NCBI GenBank assembly: GCA_016783885.1
Contig: JADHVR010000023.1
Coordinates: 1 to 47,712 of the forward strand
DNA length: 47,712 nucleotides
Reading direction: 5' to 3'
DNA from: Bacteroidales bacterium
Lineage (GTDB): Bacteria > Bacteroidota > Bacteroidia > Bacteroidales > JAADJA01
Shown: positions 17,713-28,500 of the stretch, in pieces
How positions within the stretch are numbered: position 1 is the first letter of the stretch
Layout of the letters: every line of letters begins with the position of its first letter
Made by a program: the position numbers and the translations under genes
Notes under the pieces: model-generated
The model's input: the letters and a program-made list of their open reading frames with translations, nothing else
Told to the model about the DNA's origin: nothing
Database searches by the model: none

Positions 17713-20448
17713 ATGAAAAAAATCGTATTATTACTAGCAAGCCTGACGTTGGCAATTACAACTCTGACCCAAACACCGCAAGCTTTCAAATACCAGGCAG
17801 TGGTGCGCGACAACGCAGGAGAAATTCTCGCAAATCAATTAGTAAGTTTCCAAATCAGTATTCATGATGGTTCTGCAGGCGGCACAATTGTTTACGAGGA
17901 AAGACATTCAACAACCACCAACCAATTCGGTTTATCTACCTTTGAAATTGGAAACGGTATATCCACAATTGGAAGTTTTATTTCAATCGACTGGGGGAGT
18001 GGAACCAAATACCTTGAAATTGAACTTGACCCTTCAGGTGGGACAAATTATGTATCTATGGGTACATCACAACTATTAAGCGTGCCCTATGCGTTGCATG
18101 CAGAAACATCGGAAAATGCCGTATGGGACATTACCGGAAATGATATTTATTACAACGATGGAAATGTTGGCATCGGTACAATTAGTCCATCGGAAAAACT
18201 GGATGTTAATGGTAATTTAAAAGTTTTTGGATCAGCCTACTCCGGAAACAATGGAATCGACCTGCAAATAGGACCCTCTGTTTCAGGTAAGGGGGGCAAG
18301 GTATTTATTAAAGCCGGGGATGCCCAGAACAATTACAGCTCCAACCACTGGGGAGGCGATGTTGAAATCAGGGCCGGTATAGGAAATAATAATTCCGGGG
18401 GAGATGTAACCATTGAAGGGGGTAGTACCAGCATCTGGACGCAGTCAACCCTACCTACAGAAGTCAACATTTACGGTGGCGGAATAGATGGAGCTCCGAG
18501 TGTACTCGGGAGTTCTGCATTGATAACTGTTGAAAGTGGAAAACAATTGGGGTCTAATTCACCAAACAGATCAGGCGGGCATATTTTATTGATTCCCGGC
18601 CTGTCTGATGGAAGTGGCACCGGAGGTAATGTTGGAATAGGAACTACTACACCGGCTGAGAAACTGGATATTAGCGGAACAGCTAAAATGACAGGATTTA
18701 AAATGCCAACCAATGCTTCTGATGGCTATGTATTAACTTCTGATGCCAGTGGGACTGGGACATGGCAGGAATCTTTAGGCGGTGATATAACTGCTGTAAA
18801 TGCCGGTACCGGGCTGACAGGGGGAGGTGCATCAGGTTCAGTAACACTTAATGTCGAAGTTCCGCTTTCTTTGTCTGCCACAAGCTATGATGGGATTATA
18901 GTAGGAATAAATAACGGTGAAGGTTATGGTGTGCATGGGATAAACAGCACCAGCGGCAATTTCGGGGTTCTTGGTACAAATGATGGCACTTACCAGAATG
19001 ATGGTGTTTTTGGGTATGCCCCAAGTGGTAACGGTGTACACGGACAAACCGGAAACGGGACAGGTGTATCCGGAGAAAGTGATCTGGGAACAGGTGTATA
19101 TGGCGTTAACCTGAATACCTTTAATTATGGGTCGCTGGGTACAAATAGTTACGGAGTTTATGGATACAGCACCAGCGGGCATGCCGGATACTTTGACGGA
19201 AACGTCTTTGCTGGTGGTAACGTGGGTATTGGTACTTCAAATCCAGCACGCTTACTGCATATTTACGGGACAGCCAATCCAAGGATTCTTATTGAATCAC
19301 CAGCCGATCAGGCACCTGAGCTGAACTTAAAACGAGGATCAATCACCTATTCGGTTTATATAAACTCTAATAATGATATGGTGTTTTACCAGGCCGGTGA
19401 CAGGGTTACCTTCAAAGGCAGTGGTAATGTAGGTATTGGCACTTCTGATCCATCAAGCAAACTACATATTTCTGCTGCATCCTCAGCTTGGGGAATGCTG
19501 AGGTTGGAAAATTCCAATCCGGGGCAAAACGAGGCCAGTATATCATTCAGGGAAGGAAGTGATGTTACAGGCACCAACACCTGGCTGGCAGGTGTGGGCC
19601 TATACGGAAAACTCGGCAATTTTATTATTGGAAGGAATGGCGAAAAATTCATTATAGATCCCGATGGTAATCTAGGTATAGGATCATCAAGTTTCAGCGA
19701 TAAAAGTTCACTATTTACCAATACCAAAGATGGTTTGAATGGTAAGGCACTTAGCCATAGATTGACCGTGGGAAATACATCCGATGATAATGTGTTGCGG
19801 CTTGTAGGGCCTGATGGTTCGTATGGCCATGGTGCCAGGTTAAATTTTGGCGACAGCGATTACGCCTATATAGAAGAGGATGAAGACGACAGGTTATACC
19901 TATACAGTAGCAGGACTGCCATTATGGGTGGATATGTTGGTATCGGAACAACTTCCCCGACTGAGCAGTTGACCGTCCGTGGCAATATCAGGGTTGAAAG
20001 TATTTCTACAGGATTACCAGTTGTGGAACTGGGCGAAGGACTTGATTATGCTGAAGGATTTGATGTAACAGAACAAACCATCATGCAACCCGGAACTGTG
20101 CTCTCCATTGATCCGGATAATCCGGGTGAATTAACTGAGAGTAGTTGTCCTTATGATACCAAAGTTGCCGGAATTGTTGCAGGCGCCAATAATTTGGGAT
20201 CAGGTGTTAAACTGGGTGCTGGACAATTCGATTGTGATGTAGCTCTAGCAGGCCGTGTTTATTGTAATGTGGATGCTACCTATGGGAGAATATCTCCAGG
20301 TGATCTTTTAACCACATCCCCTACTCCGGGACACGCTATGATTGTAAAAGACAATTCAAAAGCACAGGGTGCTATCCTTGGAAAGGCAATGGAATACCTC
20401 GAAAACGGGAAAAAAGGGCAGATACTTGTTTTAGTAACATTGCAATAA
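17713..20448 (+). CDS. Secreted tail-fibre-like repeat protein
   Basis: 911 residues from MKKIVLLLASL; the frame is open from 17662, but the signal peptide starts at 17713. Residues about 20-130 are a domain very common at the start of large Bacteroidota surface proteins (FKYQAVVRDNAGEILAN, then a SVPYALHAETS close). A repetitive beta region follows with several NVGIGTxxPxxKLxIxG motifs (about 155-770), like trimeric phage tail-fibre and adhesin shafts. The last about 140 residues (from LGEGLDYAEGFDV, with VAGIVAG, VALAGRVYCNVDA and PGDLLTTSPTPGHA) resemble C-terminal domains of tail-fibre/G2-type autoproteolytic proteins. I cannot identify a catalytic residue. It is co-transcribed with the C25 peptidase 16 nt downstream. 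Likely a surface adhesin; function unproven. Confidence 0.8.
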   Translation: MKKIVLLLASLTLAITTLTQTPQAFKYQAVVRDNAGEILANQLVSFQISIHDGSAGGTIVYEERHSTTTNQFGLSTFEIGNGISTIGSFISIDWGSGTKYLEIELDPSGGTNYVSMGTSQLLSVPYALHAETSENAVWDITGNDIYYNDGNVGIGTISPSEKLDVNGNLKVFGSAYSGNNGIDLQIGPSVSGKGGKVFIKAGDAQNNYSSNHWGGDVEIRAGIGNNNSGGDVTIEGGSTSIWTQSTLPTEVNIYGGGIDGAPSVLGSSALITVESGKQLGSNSPNRSGGHILLIPGLSDGSGTGGNVGIGTTTPAEKLDISGTAKMTGFKMPTNASDGYVLTSDASGTGTWQESLGGDITAVNAGTGLTGGGASGSVTLNVEVPLSLSATSYDGIIVGINNGEGYGVHGINSTSGNFGVLGTNDGTYQNDGVFGYAPSGNGVHGQTGNGTGVSGESDLGTGVYGVNLNTFNYGSLGTNSYGVYGYSTSGHAGYFDGNVFAGGNVGIGTSNPARLLHIYGTANPRILIESPADQAPELNLKRGSITYSVYINSNNDMVFYQAGDRVTFKGSGNVGIGTSDPSSKLHISAASSAWGMLRLENSNPGQNEASISFREGSDVTGTNTWLAGVGLYGKLGNFIIGRNGEKFIIDPDGNLGIGSSSFSDKSSLFTNTKDGLNGKALSHRLTVGNTSDDNVLRLVGPDGSYGHGARLNFGDSDYAYIEEDEDDRLYLYSSRTAIMGGYVGIGTTSPTEQLTVRGNIRVESISTGLPVVELGEGLDYAEGFDVTEQTIMQPGTVLSIDPDNPGELTESSCPYDTKVAGIVAGANNLGSGVKLGAGQFDCDVALAGRVYCNVDATYGRISPGDLLTTSPTPGHAMIVKDNSKAQGAILGKAMEYLENGKKGQILVLVTLQ

Positions 20449-20450
20449 GA

Positions 20451-20458
20451 AAGGGAGG
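20451..20458 (+). promoter_or_regulatory. Strong Shine-Dalgarno sequence before the C25 peptidase
   Basis: AAGGGAGG lies 6 nt before the ATG at 20465. Such a canonical ribosome-binding site is unusual in this window, where leaders are A-rich. It fits translation of a second cistron in an operon. Confidence 0.7.
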
Positions 20459-20464
20459 TTTATC

Positions 20465-22159
20465 ATGAAATTAAAAAACATTATAACGCTGTTGATTTTC
20501 TTAGTGTTTGCTCTTCCATTAATTTCTCAGGATAACTTTTTAATTATTGCACCGGATGATTTTATTGATGAGCTGCAGGGTTTAAAAAATTATAAAGACT
20601 GCACGGGACGGCCAGCAACGCTTGTAAATTTAACTTGGGTAGACAATAATTTTACCGGAAGTGATCTGCCTGAAAAGGTCAAAAAATGCATTGATTATTA
20701 CAGACAGAATAATAACATACTTTATGCTATGCTGGTTGGAGACTGCGATAAATTCCCGGTAAGGTACTGCAGGGCTTACAATACCGAATGGGGAAGCAAA
20801 TATTACCCGTCCGATCTCTATTATGCCGATCTCTACAACAGTTCCTATAACTTTGATGATTGGGATGGGGATAATGATGGGATTATCGGGGAAATGGATT
20901 TTTCAGGCGGAACCAATATCAGCCTCGTCAACCTCGATGGTATCGATATGTATCCTGATATAGCCCTGGCGCGTGTTCCTGCTTCAACAGGAGCAGAGGT
21001 AACGACTTACGTAAATAAAATCATAGACTATGAACTGAAAGCTCCGGGTAGCTGGTTTAACAATGCCATGCTTGTTGTTGATGGCCATGTGGGTCCTTTT
21101 GGGGACACGGTCAAAGTGAATGAAGATGTTGTGCCGCATTTAACGAGCAGCAGTTTTAATATTATCAAACGGTATATGGATAATGCCCTATGGACAGGAC
21201 AGACTTATGCAACAAGGTCTGCAGAGATAAATACACGCCTTAACAGCGGAGTTGGATTTGTGAACTATTACGGACATGGTGTCCGCTTGGAATGGTGCAA
21301 TAAATACGAAGATGGATGGTATGATTATACGAAAATATCTTCTCTTACTAATGAACATAAGCTTCCGGTTATGTTTGCATCAGCATGTTTCACTGGCCGG
21401 TTTCATTTCGACAGGGAATATTATATGGATATAAATGGTGTTGAGTGGAACCGTTTGGGCGGCCCATACCCCGTTGTGAATTTCCCCGAACCAATGGCTA
21501 TTCAACCAACTCTATATGATTCGTACGGTAGTGAATCCCTGGCGGAACATTTCCTGGTTAAAAATAATTCCGGCGGTATTGGTTATATTGGAGTTACCAG
21601 CAAATCGGAACACGGAATGTGGATGAGTAACCCTTCTGAAAGTATAGGCCTGGCGCCATATTTTTTTGAGGATTATGATAATGGGAACAGAACACTGGGA
21701 ATATTGTGGGAAAATGCCATGAGTGAATTTGTATCTGACGTTGAAATTATAGCAATGAGCCAATATGCTTTTATCCACATTCATAAAGTCCAGCTATTTG
21801 GTGATCCCTCCTTAACTGTGGGTGGCAGGTATATAAATAATCTCAGCGGAAATATGTATGATGGCTGGGGAGGCCCTTGGTACAGTTTTTCACGTGGCCG
21901 TGTTGTAGGGAATGTAACTGTTCCTTCCGGACAAGCATTAACGGTAAATAATGGAGTATCAATTTTGTTTGACGATGGAAAGAAAATAACCGGTATGGAC
22001 CCCAATTACGGATATGGTTTGGTTGTGAACGGAACACAAAATGCACCGGTATGTTTTTTTTCTTTATCTGCTGAACCGCAAGCCGATTATTTTTTACATG
22101 GAATGAAAACTTATGGACAAACAAGACTCCGTAACGGAGGGGAGATAAAATTGTATTAA
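20465..22159 (+). CDS. Peptidase family C25 (gingipain-like) protein
   Basis: 564 residues with an N-terminal signal peptide (about 1-21, ending LISQ). The C25 fold is recognisable from the LYAMLVGD strand, PSDLYYADL, the acidic metal-binding-like DWDGDNDGIIGE stretch (132-143) and PDIALARVPAST. The predicted catalytic dyad is His271 (NYYGHG) and Cys308 (FASACFTG). After about residue 460 comes a short beta-helix-like tail (SGNMYDGWGGPW..., QALTVNNGVSILFDD..., ending LRNGGEIKLY). No type A T9SS sorting domain is seen, so the export route is uncertain. It follows the tail-fibre-like gene by 16 nt and probably acts with it, for example in processing or anchoring; that is inference. True gingipains prefer Arg or Lys; specificity here is unknown. 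Confidence 0.87.
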   Translation: MKLKNIITLLIFLVFALPLISQDNFLIIAPDDFIDELQGLKNYKDCTGRPATLVNLTWVDNNFTGSDLPEKVKKCIDYYRQNNNILYAMLVGDCDKFPVRYCRAYNTEWGSKYYPSDLYYADLYNSSYNFDDWDGDNDGIIGEMDFSGGTNISLVNLDGIDMYPDIALARVPASTGAEVTTYVNKIIDYELKAPGSWFNNAMLVVDGHVGPFGDTVKVNEDVVPHLTSSSFNIIKRYMDNALWTGQTYATRSAEINTRLNSGVGFVNYYGHGVRLEWCNKYEDGWYDYTKISSLTNEHKLPVMFASACFTGRFHFDREYYMDINGVEWNRLGGPYPVVNFPEPMAIQPTLYDSYGSESLAEHFLVKNNSGGIGYIGVTSKSEHGMWMSNPSESIGLAPYFFEDYDNGNRTLGILWENAMSEFVSDVEIIAMSQYAFIHIHKVQLFGDPSLTVGGRYINNLSGNMYDGWGGPWYSFSRGRVVGNVTVPSGQALTVNNGVSILFDDGKKITGMDPNYGYGLVVNGTQNAPVCFFSLSAEPQADYFLHGMKTYGQTRLRNGGEIKLY

Positions 22160-22378
22160 TGCAATATTTACAAAACGGAATATGATTGAATAGATGATCA
22201 GAATTTAAACTGACTCTGAACGGGAATGCCCGCCTGACCAGAGTCGGGCAGGCAAATAGATAAGAAGACAAACAGCACTAATCCAATTAATTGGTTTATA
22301 CGATAATAGTCCGTACGGATGCGTATCAGTATATTACTATTACCTTTAATTAATACCATAAGATAACTCAAAATTAAA
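22160..22378. other. Intergenic stretch with an imperfect hairpin
   Basis: Between the C25 gene and the shared promoter box there is no credible gene. At 22228-22253 an 11-bp stem (one mismatch, one wobble) with a CAGA loop forms from GCCCGCCTGAC and GTCGGGCAGGC. It may be a weak terminator or a palindromic repeat. A short GTCCGTACGGAT palindromic phrase (about 22309-22320) is echoed by GTCCGAACGGAT at about 30173-30184, after the next gene. Confidence 0.5.
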
Positions 22379-22426
22379 AAAGTCCGATTTTTACAATGAA
22401 ATAGCCTGCTTTTGTGCTTAAATTTG
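22379..22426 (+). promoter_or_regulatory. Shared 20-bp box plus -7 element upstream of the C39-like giant
   Basis: AAAGTCCGATTTTTACAATG (22379-22398) is identical to the box at 17575. After 20 nt comes TAAATTTG (22419-22426), an exact TAnnTTTG match. The box ends 122 nt before the ATG at 22521, almost the same distance as at the other gene (118 nt). Confidence 0.65.
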
Positions 22427-22520
22427 TAAAAACTAAAATCATTGTTGAACATTTTAACCTGGAGCATATATTTTCAGGTTTTTGAAACATTTTATTTATC
22501 AATCACAAAAACTAACCGCT

Positions 22521-25500
22521 ATGAAAAAATTCGTCCTGATCCTGTCCGTTTTTTACCTGATGGCACAATCCTCAATTTGCCAGACAGAAAAAATTCATTT
22601 ATCGAAACTTCAAAAAATTGCCGATCAAACGGCAAGTTCAACCTGGGGAGAGGTTTACACCGGTGAAGCCATTCCGCTTTATTCTCTTCAGGATGAGATT
22701 ATAGCTTATGTATTTAATTATTCAATAAACAAACCTTTTCCGCAACCCACAGAGCTTATCCGGCAACTGGATGATGCCCGGCAGGCAGGTGATAAAAATG
22801 CCAGGTGGGCAACCGGCGAGTTCGGTTATTTACTAATGTCGGCAAGGGAAACAACTGTACCGTTAATTACATTTTGTGATGTTGTATCGGATTATTATTC
22901 ATATACCACAGAACGCGATAAACTGGCAAAACAAAAATTCGGGAGCGAAAATTTCAGCCTGTACAGGGTTTACTACATGAACGACCTGGCAAAATGGTAC
23001 TGCTATACAAATGCTGAAAAAAAAGTATATGTTAAGATCTTCCCCCCTGTTATGGCCCTTGATGAAAACGAATTTTTGCAATTAATACAAACAGAAGAGT
23101 ACCAAAAATCCGGTTTATGGGGGATCCCGAAAGATGAAAACAATGAATGGGATGCATTTATGCTTGGCCAGATCAAAGCCTCAAAAGCAGATGTATTAAT
23201 TCCAAATTCTGAATATGTGCCTTATCACGACTGGAGTTTCGGATGTACACCAACAGCCTTTACAATGGCATTAGCTTATTGGGATAATCGCAGTATGATT
23301 TCAGGTAACGATTACGGGAACCTGGTTAAGTATCACTATCAGAGGTGGGACCATTGTCAAAACGAAACAGACTATAATGTTGCCGATTTGCAATTGGCTT
23401 TATGTATTTCTATGAATACTGATTCTATGACCGGTAGCACCGGTTCATGTTGCTGGCTTAGTGGTTTTATAAACGAAACAACTGCCAGGGGTTATTCATT
23501 TACCGGAGCCGATCTTTATGGTACAGCCTCTCAATACTGGTCATGGTCAGTAATTGAGATAAATGCCGGGCGTCCATTTCACATGGGAACTCCAGGCCAC
23601 TCTAATACCGGCATCGGATATTCGGAAAACTATATCGGATCCTCCGATTATATTATAAGGCATGATACCTGGCAAGGTTCAAACAGCTATGTGAATGTTA
23701 CAAGCTGCGACCTGGTCGGAACTATTGTGCCGGGAGGTCAGTATGGTGCTGCTGTTAATATTACCGATCCTTTTGGTGACCCCCGTTATTCTGACAATGT
23801 TTGGCCCCCATCACAAGGTGAAGACCTTTGGGCAGGGGATGCATATGAAATTACATGGGATTACGATTACCTTGCCAGTTCCTATGTTAAACTGTATTAT
23901 TCGGTAAATGCCGGATCATCGTGGAATTGGATAACATCCAGTACTCCCAATGACGGTGCTTATGATTGGGTAATACCCATGAGCCTGAACTCAAACGATG
24001 GACGAATAAAAGTTGAAGTATGGGATGGCTCAGGACTTGAAGCTTCTGATGGAAGTTGGGGGAATTTTACTATTAATCCTGGTGGTTACCTCTATACGCT
24101 TGGCGGGGATATTGAAGTTAATACAACCACAACCCCTGACTTTTATGATTTTACACATGGATATTCAACTTGGTGTGCTGTTGGCGTTAGGAATAACACA
24201 GCCGGAGCCGATTGGGATATCTCCATGTATGACAATAATTCTTTTTCTAATGTTGTTGCTTCTTCAGCGTATGGCGGCACAACCGTTGATTTTGTTGTTA
24301 TGGACGGTCATCATACATCACAACTTCACAGGGGAATAAAGGTTTACCGATATTCCGGCACAGGCATGGCTTCCGTAGAATTTGAAGGATACAATGAAAC
24401 CATAATGGCTGGTACAAACAGTGAATCATGGGATGCCGGAGATGTAGTGGAAATGTATGACGTATATCTCACACCTGGTACTTATTATTTTGGATTGGAA
24501 TTCACTTCGGGAACAGCGGACTTGGATATGGCCCTTTACGGTTCTTCCGGCTCTGCCTATTTTGCAGGAAGAAACGCCTATATGATGGGATCCTGGAATT
24601 CAGGCGGAGGTGTTGATGAATCTTTTACTGTAACGATCACAACAGCCGACGATTATGGCTTGTGTGTTTGGGCAAATGATGCCAATTCAGCTTGGTTCAA
24701 TATTAAATTACTGGAGGGGGGCACCTGGACAGGTGCAATTGATAACAACTGGCACAATACAGGAAACTGGGCGGGAAATTTGGTGCCGAACGCAAGTACG
24801 GATGTAACCATTCCCAATGTAACAAATAAATGCTGGGTGTATGCAGGTACATCCTATTGTAACAATATTACAGTTGAGTTTGGATCGGGTTATGATTTAA
24901 GGATCTGGGATCAGAATCTGCAAGTATATGGCGACATGGATTTTTATGGCCAGTTATTAATGGACAACGCTGCCGGCGTGATCACTGCTGAGGGCAACGT
25001 TACCTGGCATTCGGGATCATCTGCAAGTATCCAGGCATATACCGTCTTTTGGGTCCATGGTGACTGGAATTTACAGTCGGGAGCAAATGTAACCATGAAC
25101 AACGGCATCGTCGATTTTACAGGAAGCGGCGGTAGTTTTATCAGAAGCTACGAATCCAGTTGTTATTTTAATGACATTGGAGTTTATAAAACCGGAGCTG
25201 ACTGGCTTAGCGTAAGCAATGCATCAACTGAAGACCTTCAAATTCACGGGAGCATTTACATACAACCGGCTGCGGTTCTTTATTTATATTCACCCCATAA
25301 TGTTTTCCTTGGGGAGGATATTTACAATTCAGGTAGCTTATTAGGAAATGACGGAACACTTGTTTTTGACGGCGATATCCAGGGTATCATTGAAAACATA
25401 GGATATACAACAACTCAATATTTTAATAATGTTACGATAAGTTCTACAACCTCAACCTTTATTTCAAATAAAGACATTTTTATAAACGGAAACTTAGTTA

Positions 25501-28500
25501 TCGAGAGCGGATTATTGAATTCAGGTAGCTTTAACATTTCCGTTGGTGGTGACTGGGACAACCAGGTAGGGCCATCAGGTTTTACAGAAGGTACAGGAAA
25601 GGTGATCATAAATGGTGGCAACTATCATCAATATTGCTCCAATGAAACCTTTTACGGATTTGAATTAAATAAAGCCTCTGGTGGGGCTTTCAGGATGCAG
25701 GGGACACATGTAACTTGTGAACAATATGACTGGACTGCGGGTGCCATTGATGTAATTCCCGGCGGGGGCTCCTTCACCGCCAATGACCTTATTGATAATG
25801 GAATTTTTGGTGCCTTTTATCTCAATCCGGGTGGCACCATCAACCTGACCAATACCACCGGTTACGTCGACCTCAACGGAGAGCTGCACATTTTCGGCGG
25901 TGTGATGAACATCTATGGCGGGACTACATACAGCTACTGGCCCTTTAACGATGATGCCCTCATATCCATGAGCGATGGTATTCTCGATTTCCATGACCAG
26001 GGGATATTTATTTACAATTCGTCAACCTATACTTTGACCGAAAGTATAACCGGAGGAACGATACGTACAGCATTTGGCTTCTGGGGCAATACCAATGAAT
26101 TTACCCCGGATTACGGGACCATGGAGTTTTATAGCACAAATGATGCTGGTATTTATACGGATAATGGTTGTTACTTGAACGATGTATTGATCAACAAAGC
26201 CCCTAAGGGTAAATCAATAGGGAAGTCAATTAATACTCCTGACAACCCCCCCATCATTGATGAAAGAAGTGGAATGACCATAGGAGATGGCACCAAGTCT
26301 AATACCCTGTCATTAACCGGATTCCTGGACATCAATGGTAACCTGGTGATCGATAACGGAATATTGAACAGCAATCTGAATAATATTCAGATCGCCGGCG
26401 ACTGGATCAACAATGTTGGCGATGCGGGATTTATCGAATCAACCGGCTGGGTCACCTTTGACGGCGCATCAGATGCTGACATACTAACAAACGAAGTATT
26501 TGCAAACCTTATGCTGAATAAAACTTTTGGGGGATATTACGGTCTCGAATTAATGGATGGTATCATTGTGGATGTCCTGGATGATCTGAGCCTTGATGAC
26601 GGAACCATGGAAATGAATCCAAATTCAATAATCAGAGTTGATGGCAACCTGTTTATTGCCTTTGAAGCCGGACTTAATGCCAACGACGGATACAACGAAA
26701 TAGAAGTAGGAGGAAACTGGACCAATGAAAACACTTTTCATGATTCATATTGGGGATTTCATCCTGGTGGGGAAGTGGTCACTTTTAACGGGGCTTTCGA
26801 TCAAGTCCTTTATACAAATGCAAGCGAAGAAGATTTTACAAACATCATCATCAATAAATCAGGTGGTAATTTCCATCCGAATAACAACATACAAATATTC
26901 GGTGGTTTAGAAATAATAAGTGGCACCTGGTGGGACTATACAAGTGGACTAACACATTATTTCCACGGGAATTTACTTATACATCCGTCAGGAATGTACT
27001 ACCCACTTGGTACTACAACATTTAAGGGAATACTTGATCAACTCTATGAAAACAATGGCGGGACAGCCCTATTTGGGGCAGTCATCATAGATAAAACAGT
27101 TTCTAAAAATATATCAACTGGTTATTCAGATGAAGAGGGAATTGGAGTTAAGAAACAGATTCCCGGTTCTGCGAAAGGTATGACCGTTACACTTAATTCT
27201 GATCTGGTTGTTTTTAGCGGTCAAACAACTACCATCGAAGAGGGAGTTTTTAATCTTAATGGTAATAATTTTAAATCTACAGGAGATATTTACATCAATG
27301 ATGGCGGGGAATTGCTTGTAGATGCCGGTGCCTCGTTATCGATTGTTTCAGGACTTTACGTTAATAATGGCGGGCTGTTCACTGCAGCAGGGGCAGGTGG
27401 AAACCAGGCAAACGTTTGGATAGATGTTGTCGGCCATTACGCATTTGAAGTAAATGCAGGTGGAACCATCAGTGCTACTTATGTCGATTTTTCTGGTATG
27501 AACGCCAATGGGATCTGGGTAAAGGACGGTGCATTTGTTGATCCTGTTAATGCATTCAATAACTGTAATTTTATCGACGGGATCAATTCATCTTATTCTG
27601 CCAGGATGGCGCTTAATAATGACCAGGTACTAAGTATCAACAACATCAACTTCAACAACAATCCATACATTGCTGATGCCTTTAATATTGGCAAAGCCTA
27701 TGACCATGGAGAGGTTATCATAACTACAACTGGTGGTGATTTTACAGGGCCATTGTATGAATACGATCCCTTTAACCGCATCCACTGGACCGATTATCCC
27801 CCGGGAATGTGGACAGGCAACGTTTCATCCGATTGGTTCGACCCGATGAACTGGGGCGATTTTAATTTACCAGGACCTGCAACTGCTGTGGTGATTCCTT
27901 CTGGAACGCCAAATGATCCGGTTATTAATAGTGCCACTGCATACAGTAATTCGGTTGAAATACAGGCAGGAGCCTCGCTTGAGATCGGGAATGATGAATT
28001 AATTGTAGGAAATACGATGGATATCTTTGGAGAATTGATCATGAATAACAGTTCCGGAATACTTAGCAGTGATGAAATTGAATGGCAATCCGGCTCTACA
28101 GATGATGTTACCGCAGGGGAAATCCATGTTTCAGTCTGGTGGTGGCAGGACGGAACGAATGCACAACTGGGAACCGGCAATACAGCTTTTATCACTTCCG
28201 CATTAGCTCCTTATGATGCTGATGCGTCATTTGGCAACCTTGAAATAGTCCCGGTTAAAGGTGAGGGCAAAGTTGAAGGAAAAGGATCTTACCCGGTCCG
28301 GGTTTCAGGTTATTGCCGTATGCAGAATGGAACGAGTTGGGGATCGCCCGGTATAGATTTCATTATTGATGGCAATTGGGAAATTGAAGCCGGAGGATCA
28401 TTTCACTTTTTTTCCGGAGCAGTTGCTACCTGCTATTCCAATTTTACATTAAATGGCTCATTGTACTTAGACACAGGTGCGGAAACTATAATTCATGGAA

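Noticed and set aside
22482..22520. 13-residue N-terminal extension of the C39-like giant
   Set aside because: The signal peptide starts at 22521, and the distance from the shared promoter box then matches that of the 17713 gene.
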